This document shows, piece after piece, positions 45,280 through 54,784 of a stretch of 64,000 nucleotides of DNA. Source of the stretch: Pseudofrankia coriaricola (lineage in GTDB: Bacteria; Actinomycetota; Actinomycetes; Frankiales; Frankiaceae). The stretch covers positions 124,001 to 188,000 of the forward strand of contig NZ_MBLO01000259.1 in assembly GCF_001854805.1 (NCBI RefSeq). Reading direction: 5' to 3'. The number at the start of each line of letters is the position of its first letter. The first letter of the stretch is position 1. A program made the translations under genes and the position numbers. The notes under the pieces are model-generated. The model was given only the letters and a program-made list of their open reading frames with translations. It ran no database searches and was not told the DNA's origin.

Positions 45280-46584
45280 TCAGCCGGCGGTGGCCACCGG
45301 CTCAGTCGGTGCCTCGGCCGCGGCGGGATCGGCGCCACTGGGCGCGAGCGCGTAGGAGTGGTCCTCTCGCCAGGACAGCCACACCTCGTCGCCGCGACCC
45401 GCGAGGTCGTTCGCGTCCGCGCTGTTCTGCCAGAAGACCGTGATCTCGTCGCCGCCGGCGGTGAACACCGTGTACGTGGTGTTGGTGCCCAGGTAGACGA
45501 CCTCGGTGACCCGGCCGCGCAACACGCAGACGTCACCCTCGGGCCGGGCGGCGGTCATATTGATCTTCTCTGGCCGCACGGTCAGCTCGACAACCGAGCC
45601 GGTGACCACCCCGCCCAGCCCCGAGTGCACCGGCACGATCACCCGTTCGTCCGCGCCGGCGTCCAGGATCGCGATCGGACCGGTCCCGTCGGTGGTCACC
45701 GTGCGCACGGATCTGCGCAGCACGTTGGACGTGCCGATAAAGCCGGCGACGAACCGGGTGCGCGGCCGCTCGTAGAGCTCGCGCGGCGAGGCGAGCTGCT
45801 CGATCTGGCCCTTGTTCATGACGGCGATGCGGTCCGACATGGTCAGCGCCTCGCTCTGGTCGTGCGTCACGTAGACGAACGTGATCCCGACCTCGCGCTG
45901 GATCCGCTTCAGCTCGATCTGCATGGTCTGGCGCAGCTTGAGGTCGAGCGCGCCCAGCGGCTCGTCGAGTAGCAGCGCCCGCGGCCGGTTGACCAGCGCA
46001 CGGGCGAGCGCGACCCGCTGCTGCTGGCCGCCCGACAGCTCCCGGGGCCGGCGGTCGGCGAGTGCGCCGAGCTCGACCAGGTCGAGGATCTCGCCGACCC
46101 GCCGGCGCACCTGGCCGCGGGCGACGCCCTTGCGCTTGAGGCCGAACGCGACGTTGCCGGCGACGTCGAGGTGCGGGAAGAGCGCGTAGCTCTGAAAGAC
46201 CAGGTTGACGTCGCGCTTGTTCGGCGGGACGGACGTCACGTCCTGGCCGTGCAGCAGGATCTGGCCGCGGCTGGGCTCCTCGAAGCCGCCGATCATGCGC
46301 AGCGTGGTCGTCTTGCCACAGCCGGACGGGCCGAGCAGGGAGAAGAACTCGCCCTCGGCGATCCGCAGGTCGATGGTCTCGACGGCGGTCACCGCGCCGC
46401 GGCGCGACATGTACTCCTTCGCGACGCCGACCAGCTCGATCGCGGGCGGTGCATCACCCGTTCCACCGGTGGGCACCGTCGTGGACACCTGGGCGGACAC
46501 CGACCTCGCATCGCCCACCGCGTCCGCGGCGGACGCCGGCCCCTCGTCCGCGGTCACCGCCAAGCTCGCACCCGCCTTTCTCAC
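45280..46584 (-). CDS. potA: Spermidine/putrescine-type ABC ATPase
   Basis: A 434-residue ATPase. It has a 45-residue variable leader, Walker A GPSGCGKTT (about 84-92), signature LSGGQQQRVALARAL, Walker B ALLLDEPLGALD, the H-loop VTHDQSEA, and a C-terminal TOBE-like domain (about 290-420) with LTVRPEKI. It energises the polyamine-type importer. The start is a GTG; a second GTG at residue 10 is possible. First gene of the unit; the 860-bp region upstream carries unusual inverted repeats. Confidence 0.9.
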   Translation of the reverse strand: MRKAGASLAVTADEGPASAADAVGDARSVSAQVSTTVPTGGTGDAPPAIELVGVAKEYMSRRGAVTAVETIDLRIAEGEFFSLLGPSGCGKTTTLRMIGGFEEPSRGQILLHGQDVTSVPPNKRDVNLVFQSYALFPHLDVAGNVAFGLKRKGVARGQVRRRVGEILDLVELGALADRRPRELSGGQQQRVALARALVNRPRALLLDEPLGALDLKLRQTMQIELKRIQREVGITFVYVTHDQSEALTMSDRIAVMNKGQIEQLASPRELYERPRTRFVAGFIGTSNVLRRSVRTVTTDGTGPIAILDAGADERVIVPVHSGLGGVVTGSVVELTVRPEKINMTAARPEGDVCVLRGRVTEVVYLGTNTTYTVFTAGGDEITVFWQNSADANDLAGRGDEVWLSWREDHSYALAPSGADPAAAEAPTEPVATAG

Positions 46585-47444
46585 TTTCTGTGACAGATCT
46601 GCGGCAACCTGTAGAAGTTGCGCACTGGCGCCGAGCCAGACTGACAGCGGAACGAGGCCTCGACAAGGGATCCGACGTAAAGGTTCGATTTCCCGGCCGA
46701 ATCAGAGCCCACCGGCGCCTCGGACCAGGGATTCCACTCTCGTTCGTTCGTCACGCGACGGCCCTGCCGGAGGCGTCGCGGACCCGCCACCTGCGTGGAC
46801 CGGGCCGGGGGGCACGAGGCACGGCCTCGGGACACCTTCGTGGCACTGCTCGCGTAGGGAAAGTGTCTGTACACGAACGGATACCAGCCGGCGTAGTCCT
46901 GACGTGGCACTGCCCCTTTGGTGGTCAGCGTACGGGCGGAGCGTGTCCAGCGAAGCTCCCGCGGGCGTCGGTGAGGCCAGGCCCACGCGTTGTGAGGGTG
47001 CTCCCCGATGCCCACCGGTGGTCAGCGCCTTCGGAGATGGTCCGCACGGTCAACAGTGCGCCACCCTGCCGGCGGCACCGACCACCGGTGGGCATCGTGA
47101 GGAGACGGCCGCGGGCGTGACACGAGCCATGGCCGCGGCGAGCGATGGCCGGCCCGCGACTGCCGCCGGCAGGCCATCGCGCGGCGGTTTCCACCGGGGG
47201 TCGCCGTTCTCGGGTGACGATCCCCGTCTCGCGGCCAGGAACGAGTCCTTGCCAACACTGCCCCTCTGATGGTCAGCGTTGGCAAGGGCACGTTGGAACG
47301 AGGTGGACGGTGTCCCTGTGGATGGGCAGCGTCCGTCCGTGGACGCGTGACCTCGCCGGTGTGGCTCTGGGGGTCTGGCGAGCGCCCAAGCCCGGCGACG
47401 ACCGCCGGTTGGACGGACGGCGCGCGGTGGCCCATCGTGGGCTG
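46585..47444. repeat. 860-bp intergenic region with inverted repeats
   Basis: Divergent region between potA and the MDMPI gene. An 18-bp perfect inverted repeat has arms at 47006-47023 and 47080-47097 (CGATGCCCACCGGTGGTC and complement). A 10-bp one (CCTTGCCAAC / GTTGGCAAGG) has arms at 47247-47256 and 47278-47287. Its 21-nt interior, ACTGCCCC-TCTGA-TGGTCAGC, is nearly repeated at 46911-46931. No gene is supported here. Confidence 0.6.
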
Positions 47445-48242
47445 GTGGCCACCGAGACTCGGCCCGGCACCCGGGAGCCAGGCATCCCGCCGTCCGCGCG
47501 GGAAACGCACGCCACGCCCGTCGGCTCCGGCTATGTCCCGTCGCCCATCCCCCACGACCTGCTCGCGGGGGCGTCCACCGGTCATCGGCGGCTGCTCGCC
47601 CTCGCCTCGGCCGCCGAGGACCAGGTCATCGCCCGCCCGTCGCTGCTTTCCGGCTGGACCGTGGGGCATGTGCTGAGCCACCTGGCCCAGGGCGCGGACA
47701 CCCACACCAGGTTGTTCGAGGCCGCCGCGGCCGGCCTCGGCCTGGATCTCGACCCGGACGTGGACCTGGACGTGGCCGCCGGCCGGCCGGCGGCGGTGAT
47801 CCGTGATGACCTGGCGCGGGCCATCGCGGCGCTCGAGCGCGCCTGGGACCGCACGCACGTCGACGTCTGGCGGACCGGGATCGTGCACCACGGAAGGGCA
47901 CCGACGAGCCTGACCGACCTGGTCTTCGCGCGCTGGCGTGAGGTCGAGGTACACCTCGTCGACCTCGGGCTCATCGACAAGGGCGGCCCTGGCTGGGCCG
48001 ACCTGCCGGCCGCCTACGTCGACGCCGAGTGGGCGTGGAGCGCGGCCCGTCTGTCGGAACGGTTGCCACCCGAGGTCACCGTGCTGCTGGCACCGGGCGA
48101 CCGGCCGTCACGCGCGTTCGGCCGCGGCCCGCGGATGGTCACCGTGCGGGCCTCGACCCCGGAGACGTTGCGCTGGCTTCTCGGCCGGCTGCCCACGGCG
48201 GCCACCCCGACGGACTGGCCACCTCTCGCCCCCTCGAGCTGA
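47445..48242 (+). CDS. MDMPI/DinB-like (maleylpyruvate isomerase N-terminal domain) protein
   Basis: About 265 residues. The core begins PHDLLAGASTGHRRLLALAS, and SGWTVGHVLSHLAQGADTHTRL is the signature of the mycothiol-dependent maleylpyruvate-isomerase N-terminal four-helix bundle, with metal-ligand histidines in GHVLSH and in the later RWREVEVHLVDL. The C-terminal 90 residues are a second small domain. Members catalyse thiol-dependent isomerisations or transfers. The true start is uncertain; the GTG at 47445 is a compromise, because the frame is open much further upstream without family similarity. Confidence 0.78.
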   Translation: MATETRPGTREPGIPPSARETHATPVGSGYVPSPIPHDLLAGASTGHRRLLALASAAEDQVIARPSLLSGWTVGHVLSHLAQGADTHTRLFEAAAAGLGLDLDPDVDLDVAAGRPAAVIRDDLARAIAALERAWDRTHVDVWRTGIVHHGRAPTSLTDLVFARWREVEVHLVDLGLIDKGGPGWADLPAAYVDAEWAWSAARLSERLPPEVTVLLAPGDRPSRAFGRGPRMVTVRASTPETLRWLLGRLPTAATPTDWPPLAPSS

Positions 48243-48299
48243 GCGTCCCGGGAGCGCCTCCTTTACTCGCGTACTCGCGCCACGACGTCCACCCAGGGA

Positions 48300-48321
48300 C
48301 GGTGCCCACGCATGGGCACCG
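48300..48321 (+). terminator. Hairpin after the MDMPI gene
   Basis: CGGTGCCCA-cgca-TGGGCACCG, 9-bp perfect stem with 4-nt loop, 58 bp after the stop codon. Confidence 0.6.
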
Positions 48322-48784
48322 CACCGTGTCGTGTCGGCATCCCCACCGCTTCCGACGCCGGTCCGTTCCTTTCCTTCTGTCGGTCCTTCTGTCGGCCGGG
48401 CCTCCTTCGGCCGGGCCGGACGGGGAGGAAGGGCGGGGCCCAGGCCCAGCAGAGCCCGACCGTGGTCACCGTGGTCACCACGGATCCCCTGCATGGTCAC
48501 CGTGCCGAACCAGGGCCCGATACGGGCAGCCGATGACCCTGGCAATGCGCCGGGTCGGGGTGGTAGGGAGACAATGGTCGGGTGCGCGCGCAACATGCCG
48601 GTTTGACCGGCTTTTCTGGCCGTCGGGGCCCCCGCATGCGCACGGATGTTCAGCTGCGCGGCTCCGCCGGTCCCGGGCGAAGGTGGCGCGAGAACGGCGA
48701 AGCCCCGCGCCGCCGGCGGACATGTGGCGGCTTCGGGCTGACACGGGCCGGGTGGGCGGCTCGAGGGGGCCGGCGTTGATCACA
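48322..48784. other. Region upstream of the ParA gene, no gene recognised
   Basis: About 460 bp. It contains GTGGTCACC twice in tandem near 48463-48480 followed by ATGGTCACCGTG. No family-like reading frame or clear promoter is seen. Confidence 0.4.
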
Positions 48785-49903
48785 ATGGCGCTGTTCAACA
48801 ACAAGGGTGGCGTTGGCAAGACGACGCTGACCTTCCATCTCGCGCACATGCTGGCGCGCCAGGGGCACCGTGTGCTCGCCGTTGACCTCGATCCCCAGGC
48901 GAACCTGACCGCGCAGTTCCTCGACGAGGACGAACTCGCGACGTTGTGGCAGGAACAGGCCGCCGCCGTGTCGCCGGCGAACGCCAGGCTGGGCTCGACG
49001 GGGTCTTCGGCTCCGCGGCACCTCGACATCCTCGGCGGCGGGCGACGCCCGCGGATCGCTGCCGGCACGGGGACCATCGCCACGGCGATCGCGCCGATCA
49101 TGGAGGGCGTCGGGGACGTCGCGCTGTTCGACCCCGTATCCGTCGACGACAACGTCTGGCTGCTGCCCGGCGACGTCGACCTTTCTGTCTTCGAGGACAA
49201 GTTGTCGGCGGCGTGGCCGAACAGCTTCCTCGGCAAGGACGTCGCCGCGCTGCGCACGACCACCGCGCTGCATCGGGTCGTCGACCATGGCGGGCGCGCG
49301 GTCCGCGCCGAGATCGTGCTCATCGACGTCGGACCCAACCTGGGCGCGATCAACCGGGCCGCGCTGCTGTCCGCGGACACTGTGCTCATGCCGCTGGGTG
49401 CCGACCTGTTCTCGCTGCGCGGCCTGCGCAACCTCGGCCCAACGCTGCGGGACTGGCGTTCCACCTGGCAGGGCATGGTGCTGCCGAAGGTGCCCGACCG
49501 CATCGCCGCGCCGCGCGCCCTGATGATGCCGATCGGGTACGTCATCATGCAGCCGGCCTCGGGCAGGGACCGGCCGGTGCGGGCGTACGACCGCTGGCTC
49601 GACAGGATCCCCGAGGTGTTCGCGACATCGGTGCTCGGCGCTCAGCGCGCCGACCCGTTCGACAAGTCGTTCGAGATCGCGAACCTGCCGCACTACCAGG
49701 CGCTGATGCCGCTGGCGCAGGACGCCCGCAAGCCGATGTTCGAACTGCGGGCCGGCGACGGCGCCCTCGCCGCGGCGCAGACCCAGGTCCGCAAGTGTTA
49801 CCAGGAGTTCCGCGACCTGGCGGTGAACGTGCGCGAGCGGCTGCGCTACCTCGACCCGACGCTGCCCCGTCTGCCCGTTTCCGCCTCCGGCAACAGACAG
49901 TAG
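48785..49903 (+). CDS. Orphan ParA-family ATPase
   Basis: A 372-residue P-loop ATPase. The deviant Walker A FNNKGGVGKTTLTFHLA begins at residue 4, DLDPQANLTAQF is the A' region, and IVLIDVGPNLGAINR is Walker B. An insertion of about 90 residues between A' and Walker B, and a long C-terminal region ending about residue 372, are larger than in chromosomal ParA. No parB or centromere-like repeat is adjacent. Such orphans position cargo or act in plasmid-like islands. The ATG at 48785 puts the P-loop at the N-terminus; a TTG 9 bp earlier is possible. Confidence 0.82.
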   Translation: MALFNNKGGVGKTTLTFHLAHMLARQGHRVLAVDLDPQANLTAQFLDEDELATLWQEQAAAVSPANARLGSTGSSAPRHLDILGGGRRPRIAAGTGTIATAIAPIMEGVGDVALFDPVSVDDNVWLLPGDVDLSVFEDKLSAAWPNSFLGKDVAALRTTTALHRVVDHGGRAVRAEIVLIDVGPNLGAINRAALLSADTVLMPLGADLFSLRGLRNLGPTLRDWRSTWQGMVLPKVPDRIAAPRALMMPIGYVIMQPASGRDRPVRAYDRWLDRIPEVFATSVLGAQRADPFDKSFEIANLPHYQALMPLAQDARKPMFELRAGDGALAAAQTQVRKCYQEFRDLAVNVRERLRYLDPTLPRLPVSASGNRQ

Positions 49904-50141
49904 TCGCCGGCCGCACCAGCACCAGCAGACAGGGATGCCGCGCACCATGCCCGCGCACCGCCGCTCCACTGAAGGGACCTTGATAGTCCGTTGTTGGTGG
50001 ACGCCGATTCGCCCGGCTGGTCGGCGGTCATCTACCGCCATGTGGAACCGTGAGAACCGGTAGTCAGCGCCCAGGCACCGCGCTCCGCCGCCGTACGGCG
50101 CGCGGACCCGCGCGAGAAGTAGGCGACAGGGGCACGTCACG

Positions 50142-51821
50142 ATGAGCGAAGCGGCCGCGGGGAGCTGGAACAACGGCGACGCGGGAGACGTGGGATCGGA
50201 TTCGGCTCACGACGCCGTGACACTCCGCCCCGGACCGACCCGCGCCTCGTCCCAGGATGAGGCCGTGCCCCAGGACGAGGTGGCCCAGGCTGGCGCCGTC
50301 TCGCCGGCCAGTCCCGTGTCCCACATCACAATCGGCCCGGCGCAGCCCACGTCGAGGCCGTCCGCGAACACCGCCGACACCCATGGCGGCGCAGACAACG
50401 GCCACCGTGAACATCAACAGATCATCCCACTACAAGCGGCGGAGCGACTCGGAACGGACAACGAAACCCGGGTCACCTTCGCGGCGCGGCGCCGCGCCGC
50501 GGGCGTCGCGGCCTTTCTCCGGTCCCGACGGACGCTCGTTCGCCCGCCCGCTCAGCACCCATTCGGGGCATCCCTCCCCGCTTCGAACGACCTCGCCCCC
50601 GGGGCAGACCCGCACTCGCCCGAGGACGACGCCGCCGACCCAGAAGCCACGCTGAAAGGGAGCGTCCCCCTCGTCCCTCTCGCCCCCGCGGACCCGCCCG
50701 CCTCCGAGGCCTCGACGCCCAGCCCAACCGAGGGCTCTCTGACCGAGTCCAAGCCTGACAGCGGCGGCCTTGAAACCCTCTCGCCACCCGAGCGACCGAC
50801 CGTCGACGAGTCAGAGGCGGCCGGTGCGACCCGGCCAGGCGACGACGGCGGTGCGAGCGAGACCGGCGGCGGCCTCACCGCGGCCGACCTCGACGAGGTC
50901 GAGGACGCCTCCGCCAGCCAGGACGCTCCAGCCGATTCCGGCGCCTCGTCCGAGACCCATGCGGACAACGCCACCCCCGGATCCCTTGACGCAAGCGACG
51001 CGGCGCCGACGAGCACGGAACCCGATCCCGACGCCTCCGCCCAGGCCGGGGACACCGCGCAGGTCGAGGACACCGCGCAGGTCGGGAACGCCGCCCCGGC
51101 GGCGGAGATCGCTCAGGCCGGGAACATCACCGCTGACCAGCCCAACACCGCTGGCACCGCGGCCGACGCGGCCGGCGGAGGACCAACGGTCCACGGCCCT
51201 TCGCCAGTCGACGACTCGGTGGAGATCGACCAACGGAAATGGCCGGACGGGGCCGCCAACGGCTCCCTGCCCCTCGATGAGGACGAGATCCCTTACGGGA
51301 CCGCTCGGCTCCTGATTCCTATCGAGCCCGCCGACGAACCTCGCGACCGCGGCCTCCGGGAGCGGGTGAACATGCTGCGCACGGGCACCTTCGTCCACAG
51401 CCCGATCGGCCGAACGACGATTGCCCTCGCCGCCGCGGCCGTTGTCATGATCGTAGGCGGCGTCGCACTACTCACTGTCGGTCCCGGTAGCAGCCGAGCG
51501 CCGTCCCCAAACGCGGGATTCCCCGCGGCGGATGGCACCGACCGCGTGCCCGCGACCTCGTCGAGCACCCCGACGTCGCCCGTGTTCCCAGGCCTGCCCT
51601 CGGCGACCCCGCCGCTCGGCGCCCAGGCGTCCGCGAGCTCGACGACCCTCCCGGCCCCGCCCCGCCGGCCCGTCACGGCCGTCCCAGCACCACGGCCCAC
51701 CTCTACTCCGTCACCGGCACAGGCCCCGACGCCGCCCGCCGCCCCGTCGACCCGTCCCGCCTGCTACGACCAGCTGCCGCCGCTGCTCGCGTCGTGGCTG
51801 GATCAGATGGGCCGCTGCTGA
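50142..51821 (+). CDS. Long disordered protein with one membrane helix
   Basis: A 559-residue protein I do not recognise. Residues 1-400 are low-complexity, rich in Ala, Pro, Ser, Thr, Asp and Glu, and acidic overall. A single membrane helix lies at about 432-454 (TTIALAAAAVVMIVGGVALL), followed by a Pro/Ser/Thr-rich stretch and a short C-terminus with two cysteines (CYDQLPP and MGRC). The long acidic part would be cytosolic if the positive side (RDRGLRERVNMLR) is inside. Base use at third positions is typical of a real gene. It follows the ParA gene by 238 bp in the same direction, which suggests but does not prove a joint role. Confidence 0.6.
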   Translation: MSEAAAGSWNNGDAGDVGSDSAHDAVTLRPGPTRASSQDEAVPQDEVAQAGAVSPASPVSHITIGPAQPTSRPSANTADTHGGADNGHREHQQIIPLQAAERLGTDNETRVTFAARRRAAGVAAFLRSRRTLVRPPAQHPFGASLPASNDLAPGADPHSPEDDAADPEATLKGSVPLVPLAPADPPASEASTPSPTEGSLTESKPDSGGLETLSPPERPTVDESEAAGATRPGDDGGASETGGGLTAADLDEVEDASASQDAPADSGASSETHADNATPGSLDASDAAPTSTEPDPDASAQAGDTAQVEDTAQVGNAAPAAEIAQAGNITADQPNTAGTAADAAGGGPTVHGPSPVDDSVEIDQRKWPDGAANGSLPLDEDEIPYGTARLLIPIEPADEPRDRGLRERVNMLRTGTFVHSPIGRTTIALAAAAVVMIVGGVALLTVGPGSSRAPSPNAGFPAADGTDRVPATSSSTPTSPVFPGLPSATPPLGAQASASSTTLPAPPRRPVTAVPAPRPTSTPSPAQAPTPPAAPSTRPACYDQLPPLLASWLDQMGRC

Positions 51822-51956
51822 TCAGCGATCGCGAGCACGAGCCCCGATGCCGTAGGTACTTCGAGGCTCCTCACCTCGCGCCTGCATGTCGTACGCTTGG
51901 AGCCGCGCGCCGCTGCGCAGCCGCCGGACCGGCGGCTCCCGCCGGCCGCACGGTAC

Positions 51957-52032
51957 GGGGGCGTAGCTCAACTGGCAGAGCACTGCCTTTGCAAGGCAGG
52001 GGTTAGGGGTTCGAGTCCCCTCGTCTCCACCA
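51957..52032 (+). tRNA. tRNA-Ala (anticodon TGC)
   Basis: Complete cloverleaf. The acceptor stem is GGGGGCG with CGTCTCC, including the G3-U70 pair that identifies alanine tRNAs. The D arm is GCTC/GAGC and the anticodon stem CTGCC/GGCAG has loop TTTGCAA (anticodon TGC). The T arm is AGGGG-TTCGAGT-CCCCT. The discriminator is A and CCA is encoded. The direct repeat TTCACATCTG (52038-52047 and 52061-52070) lies just downstream. Confidence 0.96.
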
Positions 52033-52222
52033 CGATCTTCACATCTGAGCAGCGTCGATGTTCACATCTGGGTGTGACAGTCTGCTGGTGATCGTTTCTG
52101 GCTTGCTGGGGTGGTGGTTTCGGTCGTCTGCTGGCGCTGCCCCCTCGGCTACACCGTCCGCTTCGATCCGATCCCGGCGGCCGCCTGACCCAGAACGCTG
52201 TCACCTCACCTTATTTTTCGGG

Positions 52223-52969
52223 TCAGTCGTCGCTCGGGAGCCTGGCCTCGCCTGCCGGCCGGCGAACCGCGGTCTCGACGAGCTTGCGGACTCGCGCTGC
52301 GGGAACGACGACGCCGGGTGTCCGGAGAGTCCAGCGAAGGAAGGCCTCGACGTTCATGGCTGGTGTTTCGCCGAGATAGGGCTGGACGTATACCGGTGTG
52401 TTCGGTTCACTGCGCCAGCTGGCGGCAAGTATGCCGATGTCCACCGCGTCATAACCGAGGACGTCCAACAGCCGGGTGGCCTCTGCCTTGGCCTCTGCGT
52501 CGTCGCCGGCGACGGGAAGGGCGCTGCGGTCCGGCGCACCCGCGGGCCGGGCGAGAGAGAACAGCTGGTGCGGGGTGATGTTGTTGAACGCTTTGATCAC
52601 CTGGGAGCCCGTGAGGTGGCGCTGTACCAGAGCGCTGGAGGTCAGTTCGCCCGCATCCAGTTCGGCGAGGTGGCCGTCCCGTTCGGGGTAGTAGTTCGCC
52701 GTGTCCAGCACCGTCTTGCCGGCCAGAGCATCGGCGGGGAGCTGTTCGTAGGCATTCAGCGGGATTGCCGCCACCACCAGGTCTGCGGCGCGTGCTGCTT
52801 CTGCCGGTGTGGCCGCTCGGGCACGCCCGCCCAGGTCAGCGACAAGACCAGCGAGTGTCTCAGGGCCTCGCGAATTACTGAGGACGACCTCGAGGCCTGC
52901 CGCGGCGGCCAAGCGGGCAACGGAAGAACCGATCATTCCGCTGCCGATGAGTCCGAGCGTTTGGGGCAC
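52223..52969 (-). CDS. NADPH-dependent F420-reductase-like oxidoreductase
   Basis: A 248-residue protein with an N-terminal Rossmann fold. LGLIGSGMIGSSVARLA is the dinucleotide loop, VVLSNSRGPETL follows, with a Ser/Arg pair typical of NADP binding, then VVAAIPLNAY and GKTVLDTANYY, as in the F420-dependent NADP reductase / ProC-like family. It may reduce a cofactor or small ketone. The GTG at 52969 has GGAGAG 7 nt upstream and puts the Rossmann strand at the N-terminus; the earlier open frame is low-complexity. It is divergent from an XRE regulator, a pairing that is common in actinobacteria. Confidence 0.85.
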   Translation of the reverse strand: MPQTLGLIGSGMIGSSVARLAAAAGLEVVLSNSRGPETLAGLVADLGGRARAATPAEAARAADLVVAAIPLNAYEQLPADALAGKTVLDTANYYPERDGHLAELDAGELTSSALVQRHLTGSQVIKAFNNITPHQLFSLARPAGAPDRSALPVAGDDAEAKAEATRLLDVLGYDAVDIGILAASWRSEPNTPVYVQPYLGETPAMNVEAFLRWTLRTPGVVVPAARVRKLVETAVRRPAGEARLPSDD

Positions 52970-53151
52970 GGCTTCTCTCCGTTCGTTCGTGTGAATGCCG
53001 CAACAAGAGCCGGCGGGCGGTGAACGAGCGCGGCAAGGCCGCGCCGGTCGCGTGCGGGTGGCTCGCCAGACAGCGTGGAACCGCCGCGACCGCCCGACCA
53101 GGCCCGTGTTCTGCGTACTCACGACGTGATCACCCGCTGCACGCTCAGCCG

Positions 53152-53157
53152 TAGGGT
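53152..53157 (+). promoter_or_regulatory. -10 box of a probable leaderless promoter
   Basis: TAGGGT lies 6 nt before the GTG start of the XRE regulator, the spacing of leaderless actinobacterial genes. No clear -35 box. Confidence 0.45.
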
Positions 53158-53163
53158 TGACGC

Positions 53164-53994
53164 GTGGACGACCGGGCCGAGCTGAGCGAGTTCCTCAAGT
53201 CACGCCGTGCCCGCCTGCGCCCGGAGGACGTCGGGCTGTGGGACTACGGCGGAGTGCGCCGGGTCGCGGGCCTGCGGCGTGAGGAGCTGGCCGGGCTGGC
53301 GGGCGTGAGCATCGCTCACTACACGCGTCTGGAACAGGGCAAGGGCGACAGCGTCTCGGACGAGGTCTTGAACGCCGTCGGCACGGCGCTGCGCCTGGAC
53401 GCGGACGAGTTGGCTTACCTGCACCGAATCGCACGGCGTCCCCTGCCGTGTGCGGGGGTCGCGGCCTCGTCGGACGTACCTCCGGGCTTGCGCAACCTGC
53501 TGGAGTCGTTCGTGATGACTCCAGCGCTGGTGGTCGGTCGGCACACCCAGCTTGTCGGCTGGAATCGGCTCGCCGTGGCGGTGTTCGGCGACTTCGCCGC
53601 GCTGCCGGAGAACCGCCGCACGCTCTCGCACCTGCTGTTCGACGAGCCCCACCTGCGCGAGCTGCACCGCACCGGTTGGGAGCGGGCGGCACGCGAGCAC
53701 GTGGCGCATCTGCGCGTTCTGTTCGGGCGGTACCGCGGGGACTCCGGACTCGCGGCGCACGTCGACCACATGCGGGACCTGAGCGCGGACTTCACGCGGA
53801 TGTGGGCAGAGCACCCGGTCGCGCAGGTCCGGTACCGGGTGTACGAGCTGCACCACCCGGTCGTGGGCGAACTGACGCTGCACGGCGAGCTCGTCGCGCT
53901 GCCCGACGAGCCGTCGTGCTGCGGGCTGGACCTGTTCGCCGCCGAGCCGGGCTCGGCATCTGAGCAGGCGCTGCGGATACTCGGGACCCTGTAG
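53164..53994 (+). CDS. XRE-family regulator with MmyB-like ligand domain
   Basis: A 276-residue regulator. The N-terminal helix-turn-helix is VAGLRREELAGLAGVSIAHYTRLEQGK (about residues 33-59, given in order), with the SVSDEVLNAVGTALRLDADE helix that follows in this family. Residues 105-270 are a MmyB-like PAS-related domain, with VGRHTQLVGWNRLA near its start, that senses small molecules such as fatty acids. It probably controls the divergent oxidoreductase gene; the 190-bp gap holds both promoters. GTG start, apparently leaderless. Confidence 0.9.
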   Translation: MDDRAELSEFLKSRRARLRPEDVGLWDYGGVRRVAGLRREELAGLAGVSIAHYTRLEQGKGDSVSDEVLNAVGTALRLDADELAYLHRIARRPLPCAGVAASSDVPPGLRNLLESFVMTPALVVGRHTQLVGWNRLAVAVFGDFAALPENRRTLSHLLFDEPHLRELHRTGWERAAREHVAHLRVLFGRYRGDSGLAAHVDHMRDLSADFTRMWAEHPVAQVRYRVYELHHPVVGELTLHGELVALPDEPSCCGLDLFAAEPGSASEQALRILGTL

Positions 53995-54238
53995 TTCATC
54001 CCCACACAGCGGACGGACCCCGGCATCCCGGCAACAGGCCGGGAATCGGAGACATCGCCGCATCGGGTGGCCCGGCTGCGTCGTTTCTGACCGAGCGGGT
54101 GGAAGAGCCAGCGTGGTTGCCGACCGTGAGGTGCCCGGTGCCGCGCGAAGGGGTCAGCTCGTCGGGTCGTCTCTGCCGCCCTCAATCCCGTCAGCCTGGT
54201 GAGGGCGGCCCGGTGCGCACGCGGAGGCGGCGAACCGG

Positions 54239-54784
54239 TCAGGACCTCCATTTGATGGAGCAGCCCATGCTGGGGGTGTGCGGCTCGGGTACCGGCTCGC
54301 CGACGAGCACGTGTACGAACGCCGCCTCCAGCAGGTCCCCGCGGACCGGTCGACGGTTGCCCGGCGTGGATTCGTCGAAGGCGCCGCGGTAAGCCAGCCT
54401 GCGGTGGACGTCGTACAAGAAGAAGTCAGGCGTGCAGGCGGCCTGGTACGCCCGGCCGACCGTCTGGTCGCCGTCGACCAGGTACGGGAAGGTCCAGCCC
54501 GCCCGCCTGGCCTGTTCGGCGAGCAGCTCGGGACGGTCGTCCGGATATGCCTGGGCGTCGTTGCTGCACACGCCCACGACCGCCAGGCTGGGGTGGCGGC
54601 CGAGCACTCGGCCCAGCTCGGCCTCGATGTGCCGCACGTAGGGGCAGTGGTTGCAGAGAAATGCGACGAGCAGCGCCGGCGCGGCGGCAAGGTCGTCGCG
54701 ACGCACTGTCCGGCCAGCGGTGTCGGCGAGCGCGAAGTCCGGCGCCGCCGCGCCCAGAGGCACCATCAGGGACGAGACAGCCAT
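54239..54784 (-). CDS. Thioredoxin-fold (AhpC/TSA-like) protein
   Basis: A 181-residue thioredoxin-like protein. It has the entry APDFALADTAGRTVRRDDL, the active-site motif LCNHCPYVRHIEAELG (CxxC with Cys about 44 and 47), and ACTPDFFLYD with the cis-Pro. This matches the redoxin branch that reduces disulfides or peroxides in the cytosol; no signal peptide is present. Transcribed alone leftward. Confidence 0.9.
   Translation of the reverse strand: MAVSSLMVPLGAAAPDFALADTAGRTVRRDDLAAAPALLVAFLCNHCPYVRHIEAELGRVLGRHPSLAVVGVCSNDAQAYPDDRPELLAEQARRAGWTFPYLVDGDQTVGRAYQAACTPDFFLYDVHRRLAYRGAFDESTPGNRRPVRGDLLEAAFVHVLVGEPVPEPHTPSMGCSIKWRS

Noticed and set aside
42119-46584. Iron or sulfate ABC importer
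   Set aside because: Gene order, EAA loops and the binding protein's features fit the spermidine/putrescine type better, though the true ligand is unproved.
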